In this document: in pieces, positions 8,207 through 15,850 of the stretch
How positions within the stretch are numbered: position 1 is the stretch's first letter
Layout: every line of letters begins with the position of its first letter
From: Secundilactobacillus hailunensis
GTDB taxonomy: Bacteria; Bacillota; Bacilli; Lactobacillales; Lactobacillaceae
Length of the DNA: 42,420 nt
Assembly (NCBI RefSeq): GCF_005405185.1
Contig: NZ_BJDO01000020.1
Coordinates: 1-42,420 of the forward strand
Reading direction: 5' to 3'
Position numbers and translations under genes: made by a program
Notes under the pieces: generated by a model
Databases searched by the model: none
Told to the model about the DNA's origin: nothing
The model's input: the letters and a program-made list of their open reading frames with translations, nothing else

Positions 8207-9205
8207 TTAAAGATGTAGTAAGTCGGTCACCGTTTGGCTGCCAATCTGTTCTTGATCAGCTACGGATAGTGCTGAGTCTGCGAGAAAGGTTTGAATCTTA
8301 TCCGTTGGCTCATAGGGATAATCAGTCGAAAACATGACGTGATCCGCGCCAAACTCAGAAACTGCCCAGTTCAGCTGATTTTGATCAAACATCCCACTGG
8401 GTGACACGTACAGGTGCTGATGGAAATAATCAGAAACATCATGTTTGATATTAGGATGTGTCGGCATAATGGTTTCATCCATGCGGTGCATGAAGAAGCT
8501 GACCACCTCGCCCCAGTGACCCATCATGATCTTTAACCTGGGAAATTCATCAAACCGGCCAGCGAGTACCAGTCGCACAAATTCCAAGCCAGTTTCAGCA
8601 TGCCAGCCAAAACCAGGTAGACCTAAAGCACCACCAGTGCCCAATGAGTATTGGTCACTAAGATAGTAAGTCGACATCACTTGCGGGTTAGTAATTGCCG
8701 GGTGAATGTACACGGGCATATCCAGTTCAGTAGCTGCCTGCCACAAGGGCTTAAACACTGGATCATCTAACCATTTACCGCCGACTCGACCGTGAATCAT
8801 CGTGCCGTGCAAGCCCTTTTTAGCTGCCCGGTGCAGTTCCTTCACGGACGCGTCAACGTCTTGCAGCGGTAACGCCGCAAAGCCCGCGAACCGTGTTGGG
8901 TGAGCAGCCACAATTTCCGCCAGCTGATCATTCATCTGCTGGGCCAACGGAATCGCAATATTAACCGGTGTATTTTCCAAGCCAGCATCTGAGAGTACCT
9001 GCATCTGCATGCCGTGCTGGTCCAAGAAACTGATTCGACTTTCAACTGATTCCTGTAGCTGTTCATCAGCTGAATATTGAGCTAAACCGCCACCAATTGC
9101 CTGACCAACTTGAGGATCAATTTTTGTGTGTGCCGGCTTTGACTGCGGTGCCTGCTGTGCTGCCGGACTCGTAAAGTGTTCTTCAACACCAATTAGTTTA
9201 ACCAT
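8207..9205 (-). CDS. ACMSD-type amidohydrolase/decarboxylase 1
   Basis: 332 residues, amidohydrolase_2 family (TIM barrel), the group containing aminocarboxymuconate-semialdehyde, gamma-resorcylate and 5-carboxyvanillate decarboxylases. Expected metal ligands are visible: VEEHF (Glu8, His10), YIHPA (His168) and the C-terminal Asp in STDYPYEP (Asp295); MMGHWGE (His230) is also conserved. Such enzymes decarboxylate hydroxylated aromatic or muconate-type acids without redox cofactors. ATG 9205 is preceded by AGGAGG at 6 bases; an upstream extension to 9253 would run through this site and the -10 region. First gene of a four-gene operon with MarR. Its paralogue is at 18978-19949. Substrate unknown. 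Confidence 0.9.
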   Translation of the reverse strand: MVKLIGVEEHFTSPAAQQAPQSKPAHTKIDPQVGQAIGGGLAQYSADEQLQESVESRISFLDQHGMQMQVLSDAGLENTPVNIAIPLAQQMNDQLAEIVAAHPTRFAGFAALPLQDVDASVKELHRAAKKGLHGTMIHGRVGGKWLDDPVFKPLWQAATELDMPVYIHPAITNPQVMSTYYLSDQYSLGTGGALGLPGFGWHAETGLEFVRLVLAGRFDEFPRLKIMMGHWGEVVSFFMHRMDETIMPTHPNIKHDVSDYFHQHLYVSPSGMFDQNQLNWAVSEFGADHVMFSTDYPYEPTDKIQTFLADSALSVADQEQIGSQTVTDLLHL

Positions 9206-9240
9206 ACCTATCCTCCTATTTCCATCCCAATTACAGCCAC

Positions 9241-9275
9241 ATTCTATCACCATTTAGTTGCGCCCGCAAATAAAT
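9241..9275 (-). promoter_or_regulatory. Promoter and palindromic operator of the amidohydrolase-MarR operon
   Basis: On the minus strand an extended -10 TGATAGAAT (hexamer 9241-9246) stands 36 bases upstream of the amidohydrolase ATG. A palindrome covers the -35 region: plus-strand arms ATTTAGTTGC (9252-9261) and GCAAATAAAT (9266-9275), 9 of 10 bases matching, separated by GCCC. Size and position fit a MarR operator and autoregulation by the second gene of the operon. Confidence 0.65.
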
Positions 9276-9313
9276 AGTATTGGTCTCTAACGAATTTAAA
9301 GTGACGTTGGGTG

Positions 9314-10120
9314 TTAGATAGCGACAGCTCTCATAAACTGCTGCCATTGCTGATCAACTAATTTTGGATCATCGATCAACAGACTGTGCCCAGCGTTATC
9401 GTCGATCACAACATGGCTATTCGGCAGGCGCTTTAATTTTGCTAAATGGTCCTCATAACCGACAATATTGTCGTGCCGTCCCAAGAGAACATAGATCGGT
9501 ATCATGCGTTCAGCAAGCTGATCAAACAACTGCGCTTCATTCGAGATTGCATAATGACCATTTTGCCGGATTGAATCCCAAAATTGACTATTGAACTGTT
9601 GCTGGCCAGGTACGACTTGGTGCTGGTAAGCGGCCCAAGTTTTCAGGCTAATTATGACATTCATAAAGTAATAGCCCTTCATTGCCGCTGAGCCATCATT
9701 AGGAACGGCGTCAACGACCTTCGTCACGTGCTGGGCAACGTGCCGCTGGTCACTGGCTGCAATGACAACTGGACAAGTATTGAAAATTCCAACAACGTTA
9801 CTTAATCGCTGAGCTAAGATAAAGGCCAGGTAGCCACCATAAGAGTGGCCAACTATTATCACCGGTGCGTCCCCAGCCGTCTCCTGAATAAATGCCGCCA
9901 ATAAATCAGCCACATCATCGGCACTCTGGATGCCCGAAACGTTTTGCGAAGCCCCCATTCCGGGAAGATCAACGTAGTACCGCCGAAACTGGCTTTGAGC
10001 CACAATTTTCTCGTAAACGCCACTCATACTGATACCGGATAATGACATCCCGTGTAAAAAGTAGATGGGCTGACCATCACCGAACACTTGATAAGCTAGT
10101 TGCTGTTTATAAAATTTCAT
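9314..10120 (-). CDS. Alpha/beta hydrolase
   Basis: 268 residues. The alpha/beta-hydrolase fold is shown by the oxyanion segment FLHGMSLSG, the nucleophile elbow VGHSYGG (Ser93), the acid in LLGRHDNIVG and the catalytic His in NAGHSLLID. No signal peptide, so cytoplasmic. Start taken as ATG 10120, where GGTGAT matches the 3' part of the Shine-Dalgarno complement at close spacing; an ATG 15 bases upstream has none. It lies 108 bases upstream of the amidohydrolase operon on the same strand, but the operon has its own promoter. Substrate (ester, C-C hydrolase) unknown. Confidence 0.88.
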   Translation of the reverse strand: MKFYKQQLAYQVFGDGQPIYFLHGMSLSGISMSGVYEKIVAQSQFRRYYVDLPGMGASQNVSGIQSADDVADLLAAFIQETAGDAPVIIVGHSYGGYLAFILAQRLSNVVGIFNTCPVVIAASDQRHVAQHVTKVVDAVPNDGSAAMKGYYFMNVIISLKTWAAYQHQVVPGQQQFNSQFWDSIRQNGHYAISNEAQLFDQLAERMIPIYVLLGRHDNIVGYEDHLAKLKRLPNSHVVIDDNAGHSLLIDDPKLVDQQWQQFMRAVAI

Positions 10121-10484
10121 TTTTATCACCCACATAATTATTTTTTAATCTGTTCTTGAAGGATAACTGCTCAGCATAGCGTGAATTCTGCCAGAACACC
10201 ACCAATAAGCTGTTTCACACTTTTCTGCAGCGTTCTCTTGAAACAAACGTAAGCTTCTCTTGACACTTTTATCATAGCGCCATCCTTAGTCCAGCGGTCA
10301 TTCTGTGATAGATTTAGCGGATATCTTAATCTTTTCCTTCGTATTAACATTGCGCTTAATCATCAATTGAATCTTAAAATGGGACTTTTAAGCAGATTCT
10401 GTCCCTCCTTTAACCAGTCAATTTTGTATAAAATAAGTATGAAACATTATTCACAATATTGATTTACCTAAGGAGATCTTCAAA
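10121..10484. other. Intergenic region between divergent hydrolase and SDR genes
   Basis: 364 bases without a gene, holding the divergent control regions of the hydrolase (minus) and the SDR (plus). An extended -10 like TTTTGTATAAAAT precedes the SDR, followed by the AAGGAG ribosome binding site. A loose inverted pair TGTTTCA ... TGAAACA lies near 10210-10245. No further coding sequence is seen. Confidence 0.5.
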
Positions 10485-11231
10485 ATGGCTGATATGAGTA
10501 ACATTACCGCGCTGATTACCGGTGCTGCCAGTGGTATGGGCAAGGCCAGCGCGAAAAAGTTTATTAAAAACGGTGCTAAGGTTATTCTGACTGATTTAAA
10601 CGAAAAAGCTGGTAAAGAGGTTCAAGCCGAATTAGGCGCGAACAGTTTATTCTTGAAGCAGGATGTTGGTAGCTTTGACAACTGGAAACGAGTCGTTGCT
10701 GATGGTGAAGCCAAATTTGGCCCCATTAACGCTTTAGTCAACAATGCCGGTATGGGCATCATGAAGACCATTGATGAGATAACCCCAGAAGAATACGACA
10801 AAGTGATCAAAGTGAATCAGTATTCTGTCTTTTATGGCATGAAAACGATCTTGCCTTCCATGCGCCGAGCTGGTGGTGGCTCGATCGTTAATATTTCCTC
10901 AATTGGCGGACTAGTGGGCATGCCCGACTCCATTGCGTATGGTGCTAGCAAATTTGCCATTCGCGGCATGACCAAGGATGCTTCTTTTGAGTTAGCCCAT
11001 GAAAACATTCGGGTCAACTCCGTTCATCCTGGTGTCATCAACACCCCATTAATTCAAAACAAAGCCAACGCCTCTGCTGACCAGCAGGATATGGCTGCAA
11101 AGGTTATACCAATGCAACGAATCGGTCAGCCTGAAGAAATCGCTAACGTGATTGCCTTCTTAGCTTCCGATGAATCCAGCTATATGACTGGTGCGGAGAT
11201 TGCTGCGGATGGTGGCTATACCGCACAATGA
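10485..11231 (+). CDS. Short-chain dehydrogenase/reductase (R-specific alcohol dehydrogenase-like)
   Basis: 248 residues, classical SDR. Coenzyme motif TGAASGMG (12-19), NNAG (86-89) and catalytic Ser139, Tyr152 and Lys156 (AYGASK). The acidic residue after the second strand (ILTDLNE, Asp37) favours NAD(H). The C-terminus DGGYTAQ matches the Lactobacillus brevis R-alcohol dehydrogenase, where the terminal Gln helps bind a structural Mg2+. Likely a ketone/secondary alcohol or diacetyl/acetoin-type reductase; the substrate is not readable. ATG is preceded by AAGGAG at 9 bases. Monocistronic, with a strong terminator after it. Confidence 0.92.
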   Translation: MADMSNITALITGAASGMGKASAKKFIKNGAKVILTDLNEKAGKEVQAELGANSLFLKQDVGSFDNWKRVVADGEAKFGPINALVNNAGMGIMKTIDEITPEEYDKVIKVNQYSVFYGMKTILPSMRRAGGGSIVNISSIGGLVGMPDSIAYGASKFAIRGMTKDASFELAHENIRVNSVHPGVINTPLIQNKANASADQQDMAAKVIPMQRIGQPEEIANVIAFLASDESSYMTGAEIAADGGYTAQ

Positions 11232-11269
11232 TTATATGTAATTAAACTTGTTAGTTTCAGTTACTTAAC

Positions 11270-11323
11270 CCAAATAAGACCCCTGCCGGCAGACTTGTCG
11301 ACAAGGGTCTTATTTGGATTTTA
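11270..11323. terminator. Terminator of the SDR gene
   Basis: CCAAATAAGACCC (from 11270) pairs with GGGTCTTATTTGG (11305-11317), followed by ATTTTAG. It may also serve the convergent cstR-like gene. Confidence 0.85.
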
Positions 11324-11385
11324 GTACCTATTTTTATTTTGACCTGATAATGATCTGCCTAAAATCAGCAACCAAGTAAACTCAG

Positions 11386-11625
11386 TTATAATTTTTGAAT
11401 CAACTTGAGTGATGACTTCAGTTCTTCGTCAGGATCTTCCGTCATCTTCTGGGAGATGTTTTCGGCAATGATCATGCCCATTACCCGCTTCACACTAGCC
11501 TCAACCGCACTTAACTGAGTAATAACATCAGCACAATCCCGGCATTCGGTCATCATGGTTTGAACGCCACGAAGCTGACCTTCCGCCCGTTTAAGTCGAT
11601 TAATTAATTTCGGATCACAAGCCAT
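11386..11625 (-). CDS. cstR: CsoR/CstR-family repressor, probably sulfur-sensing (CstR-like)
   Basis: 79-residue all-helical CsoR/RcnR/CstR-type protein. The segment DCADVITQLSAVEASVKRVM followed by GMIIAEN closely follows the pattern of Staphylococcus aureus CstR (recalled from memory, not aligned by computer), with the reactive N-terminal Cys retained as Cys31. The second Cys of CstR (around 60) is absent: the stretch reads AENISQKM. Instead there is an extra Cys28, giving CRDC, plus Cys3. The His/Cys copper ligands of CsoR are also missing, which argues against copper sensing. ATG is preceded by GGAGGGA. It lies downstream of the thioredoxin gene on the same strand, opposite a persulfide/CoA-disulfide reductase, a neighbourhood typical of CstR. 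It probably represses both divergent promoters. Confidence 0.87.
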   Translation of the reverse strand: MACDPKLINRLKRAEGQLRGVQTMMTECRDCADVITQLSAVEASVKRVMGMIIAENISQKMTEDPDEELKSSLKLIQKL

Positions 11626-11668
11626 TCGCGTTCCCTCCTAGTATTTACTTGGTACCACTATAGCATAC

Positions 11669-11986
11669 TTAATCAACGTATTGGGATAGCCGAGATTTAA
11701 AGGCTGGTTCTGGGGTGAAGCCAACGATTCGGTCAACGATTTTGCCATCCTTCTTAACGATGAAGGTTGGAATCCCTTGAACTTGCATCTGCATGGCTGT
11801 CTGCTGGTTTTCATCGATATCCAGTGACTTAAAGGCCACTTTATCGCCTAGCTCATCCGCCATTTTTTCTACGATAGGATTCATCATTTTACATGGCGGA
11901 CACCAAGTGGCATTAAAGTCGATCACGACGGTTCCAGAATCCGTTTCTTGGTTAAAGTTTTGATCATTAATTGGTTTTACTGACAT
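11669..11986 (-). CDS. Thioredoxin-like protein with CPPC active site
   Basis: 105 residues, thioredoxin fold: strand VVIDFNATWCPPCKMM, then DIDENQQTAMQMQVQGIPTFIVKKDGK with the cis-Pro segment GIPTF and the final helix. The active site is WCPPC instead of the usual WCGPC, which should shift its redox potential and partner choice. Start is ATG 11986 behind AGCAGGTG; the longer GTG frame begins inside the -10 region and is rejected. First gene of a two-gene unit with the CstR-like repressor, and divergent from the CoA-disulfide reductase fusion. A role in reducing protein or small-molecule persulfides is an inference from context. Confidence 0.9.
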   Translation of the reverse strand: MSVKPINDQNFNQETDSGTVVIDFNATWCPPCKMMNPIVEKMADELGDKVAFKSLDIDENQQTAMQMQVQGIPTFIVKKDGKIVDRIVGFTPEPAFKSRLSQYVD

Positions 11987-12017
11987 CTGAACACCTGCTC
12001 TCTTAATTGTTAAATTT

Positions 12018-12046
12018 ATTATACCCACCTAGGGTACTATATTCAA
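12018..12046 (-). promoter_or_regulatory. Promoter plus CstR/CsoR-type operator of the thioredoxin-cstR unit
   Basis: Minus strand: TTGAAT (12046-12041), a 17-base spacer, TATAAT (12023-12018). On the plus strand the spacer and -10 contain TACCC-ACCTA-GGGTA (12022-12036), a dyad of C and G tracts flanked by AT as in type-2 CsoR/CstR operators. A bound tetramer would block polymerase. Confidence 0.75.
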
Positions 12047-12087
12047 GTAACTTGTTTTTACCGTTAAACTGGTGATTATTAAATATA

Positions 12088-12115
12088 TTGACAATATACC
12101 TGCGTGGGGTATAAT
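12088..12115 (+). promoter_or_regulatory. Promoter plus CstR/CsoR-type operator of the CoA-disulfide reductase gene
   Basis: TTGACA (12088-12093), a 16-base spacer, TATAAT (12110-12115). The dyad TATACC-TGCGTGG-GGTATA (12095-12113) has perfect 6-bp arms and occupies the spacer. It is the counterpart of the dyad in the divergent thioredoxin promoter, so both units should respond to the same repressor. Confidence 0.8.
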
Positions 12116-12157
12116 GAATTCAAGATTAATTACTAATTTCACAAGGAGGAACAAAAT

Positions 12158-14626
12158 ATGTCTGAACGAATTATTATTGTTGGTGGTGTCGCTGGCGGTG
12201 CATCCGTTGCTACCCGGTTAAGACGCCTCAATGAAGACGCTGAAATTGTCATGTACGAAGCCGGTCCCTACATTTCCTTCGCCAACTGCGGCTTGCCCTA
12301 TTACGTTGGCCAAACCATCCCTGATCGCGAGAGTTTATTTGTTTCAACCCCTGAAGATATGCAGGGCGACTTCAATATCGACGTTCACGTTAATAGTAAG
12401 GTCACAAACATCGACGCCGCAGCTAAAACCATCACCGTCCAAACTGCCAATAATACTATGGACGATCACTACGATAAGTTAGTGCTGTCTACCGGTGCTA
12501 ACCCCGTTGTGCCAAAATTTCCGGGTTTAACTGAGGCCGATAACATCTTCACCGTTCGGACAGTTCCTGACGTGGATCAAATAACGAACTACATTGAAAA
12601 GAACTCACCAAAACACGCGACGGTAATCGGCGGTGGGTTCATTGGTCTAGAAATGGTGGAAAACCTGCGCAACCGTGGTCTGGCTGTTACTTTAGTAGAA
12701 GCAACGCCACAGGTCATGCCCAACCTAGACTTTGAAATGGCTCAATTTCTGCATGAACACTTAGCATTAAACGGTATCGATGTTCGCCTTAACACTAAAC
12801 TGGAAGCGCTTTCTAATGGTGGACATATCCTTCAATTTGCTGGTGGTGACAGCATCAGCACTGATTTAGTCATTCTAGCAATCGGCATCAAGCCGAACTC
12901 CCAGTTAGCCCAGGATGCAGGCGTTAAAACCAATGACCGCGGCTTTATTACGGTTAATGACCATTTTGAAACTAATCTACCCGATATTTATGCCATTGGC
13001 GACGTGATCACAGTTCAAAATGCCATCACTAAGCAGACCGTTTCCGTGCCGTTAGCTGGTCCCGCCAACCGTCAAGGCCGTTACTTAGCTGACTACCTAG
13101 CTGGCTTTGACCGTCAGAATCCAGCCGTGCTGGGAACATCAGTTGCTAAAGTATTTGCGCTGACTACCGCTTCAACTGGTGCTAACGAACGCCAGCTCAA
13201 AGCCTTAAAGATCCCGTATCAAGCAATTCATCTGCATCCTAATTCCAGTGCTGGTTACTACCCGGGGGCCGCTCCCATTGAGCTGAAAGTGCTCTTCTCA
13301 ACAGATGGTGAGATTCTGGGCGCTCAAGCAGTCGGCACTAAGGGTGTTGCCAAACGGATCGATATCATTTCAACCGCGATTCGCTTCCACGCCAAAGTCG
13401 CTGAACTAGCTGACGTAGAAGTCGCTTATGCCCCACCATATGCTTCTGCTAAAGATCCGGTTAACTTTGCCGGCTACATGGCAGGCGATATTCAGGATAA
13501 ATTAGTGACTACTATTCAGTGGAACGAAGTGGACGATCTGCTTGCTAAGGGTGCCTACTTCTTAGACGTTCGTAACCCTGATGAACTGTTAGCTGAACCA
13601 GCATTAAAAAACGCGGTTAATATCCCACGAAACCAGATTCGTCAGCGACTGTCAGAATTACCGAAAGATCAACCAATCTACGTTTACTGTGCGGCTGGTC
13701 TGCGGGGATACAACGTTACTCGGGTGCTGACCCAACGCGGATTCAACGCTATTAATTTAGATGGTGGTCTGAAGACTTATCGAACGGCCAAATATCAACT
13801 AACTAAAACTGACCATGCAGCGACTATCCCCACTGCTGATAAGACGGGATCTCAAACACCAGCATCACAACCCGTTTCTCAAGTTGAATTAGATGCCTGC
13901 GGGCTGCAGTGTCCTGGTCCAATCTTAAAAGTTAAAACTGCCATGCAAAAACTCGACGCTGGACAACAGCTAAAAGTCACAGCTTCCGACTTTGGCTTTT
14001 ACAAGGACATCGATGCCTGGGCTAAAGCCACTAACAACACGATTTTAAATAATGAGATTCAGGGAGATAAAGTTGTGGCGACGGTTCAAAAAGGTCAAGC
14101 TGAGGCCTGCCCGACTAATGCCACTGAGACCGCACCAGCCAGTATGACGAAAACCAACGAAGAAGGCACCACCATTGTCGTCTTCGATGGTGATTTCGAT
14201 AAAGCTATTGCCAGTCTGATCATCGCCCAAGGCGCTGCCGCTATGGGCCAGCCGGTGACTATGTTCTTCACCTTCTGGGGCCTGAACGTCATTAAGAAAC
14301 CGGGCGTCAAACTCCGTAAAAAAGGGATGGCGAAAATGTTCGATATTGCACTCCCCCATGGCGCACAAAAGTTACCATTATCCAATCTCAATATGCTGGG
14401 TGCCGGTCGTGGCCTCATGAAGAAGTTAATGCATAACAACAACGTGGACCAGCTCGATACTATGCTGCAAAAAGCGCAGGATGCCGGCGTTAAGATGGTT
14501 GCCTGCACCATGAGCATGGATCTCATGGGTGTTCAAAAAGAAGAACTCATCGACGGTATCGAACTTGGTGGCGTGGCAGCTTACTTAGGCGATGCCCGTC
14601 AACGCAATACGAGTTTATTTATTTAA
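12158..14626 (+). CDS. cdr: CoA-disulfide (persulfide) reductase fused to rhodanese, TusA and DsrE domains
   Basis: 822 residues, cytoplasmic. Residues 1 to about 440: FAD/NAD(P)-dependent reductase with IVGGVAGGASVATRLRR, the CoADR active site SFANCGLPYYVG (Cys44), a second dinucleotide motif VIGGGFIGLEM and the FAD motif YAIGDV. About 450-550: rhodanese domain with active-site loop CAAGLRGY (Cys511). About 575-650: TusA-like domain with CGLQCPGP (Cys581, Cys585). About 665-822: DsrE-type domain with Cys783 in VACTMSMD. All expected catalytic cysteines are present. Such fusions reduce CoA or small-molecule persulfides and relay sulfane sulfur between domains. ATG follows AAGGAGG. It is divergent from thioredoxin-cstR and terminated by hairpins. 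Confidence 0.93.
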   Translation: MSERIIIVGGVAGGASVATRLRRLNEDAEIVMYEAGPYISFANCGLPYYVGQTIPDRESLFVSTPEDMQGDFNIDVHVNSKVTNIDAAAKTITVQTANNTMDDHYDKLVLSTGANPVVPKFPGLTEADNIFTVRTVPDVDQITNYIEKNSPKHATVIGGGFIGLEMVENLRNRGLAVTLVEATPQVMPNLDFEMAQFLHEHLALNGIDVRLNTKLEALSNGGHILQFAGGDSISTDLVILAIGIKPNSQLAQDAGVKTNDRGFITVNDHFETNLPDIYAIGDVITVQNAITKQTVSVPLAGPANRQGRYLADYLAGFDRQNPAVLGTSVAKVFALTTASTGANERQLKALKIPYQAIHLHPNSSAGYYPGAAPIELKVLFSTDGEILGAQAVGTKGVAKRIDIISTAIRFHAKVAELADVEVAYAPPYASAKDPVNFAGYMAGDIQDKLVTTIQWNEVDDLLAKGAYFLDVRNPDELLAEPALKNAVNIPRNQIRQRLSELPKDQPIYVYCAAGLRGYNVTRVLTQRGFNAINLDGGLKTYRTAKYQLTKTDHAATIPTADKTGSQTPASQPVSQVELDACGLQCPGPILKVKTAMQKLDAGQQLKVTASDFGFYKDIDAWAKATNNTILNNEIQGDKVVATVQKGQAEACPTNATETAPASMTKTNEEGTTIVVFDGDFDKAIASLIIAQGAAAMGQPVTMFFTFWGLNVIKKPGVKLRKKGMAKMFDIALPHGAQKLPLSNLNMLGAGRGLMKKLMHNNNVDQLDTMLQKAQDAGVKMVACTMSMDLMGVQKEELIDGIELGGVAAYLGDARQRNTSLFI

Positions 14627-14646
14627 CTGCTAACTGGTTTTATTTT

Positions 14647-14694
14647 AATAGGCAGTCAATGAGCACTTTACCGAGTGGCCATTGGCTACCTATT
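14647..14694. terminator. Imperfect hairpin after the cdr gene
   Basis: AATAGGCAGTCAATGAGCAC pairs with GTGGCCATTGGCTACCTATT apart from a few mismatches, across an 8-base loop, about 20 bases after the cdr stop. Lacks a long T-run; possibly a first terminator or a 3'-end stabilising stem. Confidence 0.45.
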
Positions 14695-14716
14695 GGAGTC
14701 GAATTGATGAAATAAC

Positions 14717-14766
14717 ACTAGGCCACCAATCACTGCTCAGATTTGAGCGGTGATTGGTGGCCTAGT
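14717..14766. terminator. Strong bidirectional terminator between cdr and the second SDR
   Basis: ACTAGGCCACCAATCACTGC (from 14717) pairs with GCGGTGATTGGTGGCCTAGT (to 14766), almost perfectly. Located between convergent genes. Confidence 0.8.
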
Positions 14767-14806
14767 AATTTAAACGATATACTGTAAGTTTTAGATCGTC
14801 ATCTTT

Positions 14807-15679
14807 TTAGTTACTCAAACCCACAGCCTTCATACTAAAGTCCCAGAGTTCTTGTTGAACCTGCTTGTCATAAGACAGCTTAGATGAGGCTACCGGCTTA
14901 TCGCTGCTACGGTCGAAGTACTTCACCGGCCCTTCAGCAAATTTATCGTCACAGATCAGGTTCGTGACCATCGTTGCTGAACCTTTGGCAGTTCCCAGAA
15001 TACCAGCAAATTTAGCAAGGGTCTGCGGTGTGAAACGGGACTTGTTTTTGGCCAGTCCGGTCTCAACCATCAAACCTGGGTTTACTGTATTAACCGCAAT
15101 GTGTTTGCCGGCATCAGTCAGCTGACGATCCAATTCATAGGCGAACAAGATCATGCATAATTTAGAAAATGGATAGCTCATACTGTCCACCCGCGAGTTA
15201 CCGCCATAAGCCAGTGCATCCACTCCAGGCCAGGAAACACCCTTAAGCGGTGTATCGTGGCGTTCGCTGCTGACGGTCACGATTCGGCCATCGTCTGCCA
15301 TCAGTGGCAGTAACAGTTGGGTGAGCAGAAAGTGCCCAAGATAATTGGTTTCAAAAATGTCGCTAAAGCCATCATCCGTTTGGTGCACCGTTCTGCCGGC
15401 AATTCCGGCGTTGCAAACTAAGCCGTAAAGTGGGACGTTTAACTGCTTAAACGCCTTAACGAAGGCTCGCACCTTAGCTAAAGAAGATGTATCTAGCTCA
15501 AGACAGGTAATATTGGCGTCAGGAACCGCCTTTAAAATCTCATCCTTAGCGGCTTGCGCTTTTGCCATATTCCGGCAGGCCATGATCAGTTGATAGTCAC
15601 TGCCCTTTTTTGCAATTTGTTTAGTGGTTTCAAAACCCAATCCGGAATTAGCACCGGTGATAATTACTGTTTTTGTCAT
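14807..15679 (-). CDS. Short-chain dehydrogenase (retinol dehydrogenase/protochlorophyllide reductase-like)
   Basis: 290 residues, extended substrate-loop SDR. TGANSGLG (9-16), CRN after the second strand (Arg36 favours NADPH), CNAG (89-92), catalytic Ser138 in TVSSER, Tyr169 and Lys173 in YPFSK. The long insert between Ser and Tyr (GVSWPGVDALAYGGNSRVDS) is usual in the RDH-like branch. ATG follows AAGGAG. It has the same promoter-operator unit as the amidohydrolase at 18978-19949, so the two are probably controlled by the same regulator. Substrate, perhaps an aldehyde or ketone, unknown. Confidence 0.9.
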   Translation of the reverse strand: MTKTVIITGANSGLGFETTKQIAKKGSDYQLIMACRNMAKAQAAKDEILKAVPDANITCLELDTSSLAKVRAFVKAFKQLNVPLYGLVCNAGIAGRTVHQTDDGFSDIFETNYLGHFLLTQLLLPLMADDGRIVTVSSERHDTPLKGVSWPGVDALAYGGNSRVDSMSYPFSKLCMILFAYELDRQLTDAGKHIAVNTVNPGLMVETGLAKNKSRFTPQTLAKFAGILGTAKGSATMVTNLICDDKFAEGPVKYFDRSSDKPVASSKLSYDKQVQQELWDFSMKAVGLSN

Positions 15680-15734
15680 TATTGTTCTCCTTTGAAGCTG
15701 TTAAAGTTATTCTATTTCACATTGAATGTAAAAC

Positions 15735-15763
15735 AGTGTAGCACAAATATATGCAATCGCATA
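15735..15763 (-). promoter_or_regulatory. Promoter-operator of the second SDR, shared design with 19991-20019
   Basis: Minus strand: palindrome TATGC-N4-GCATA (15750-15763) followed 9 bases on by the extended -10 TGCTACACT (hexamer 15740-15735). The unit GTGTAGCACA-N2-TATATGC-N4-GCATAGTTTAT is repeated with identical spacing before the second amidohydrolase. Confidence 0.7.
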
Positions 15764-15850
15764 GTTTATTTTAAATTTTTTATTCTGTTCGTAAAAACTT
15801 AACAATTTAATCTTAAGCGACCATTTAGATTGGCTGAACCATTCAACCAA

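Noticed and set aside
11386-12157. Copper-responsive CsoR locus
   Set aside because: The His and Cys copper ligands of CsoR are absent and there is no CopA or CopZ nearby; the sulfur-handling neighbours fit CstR better.
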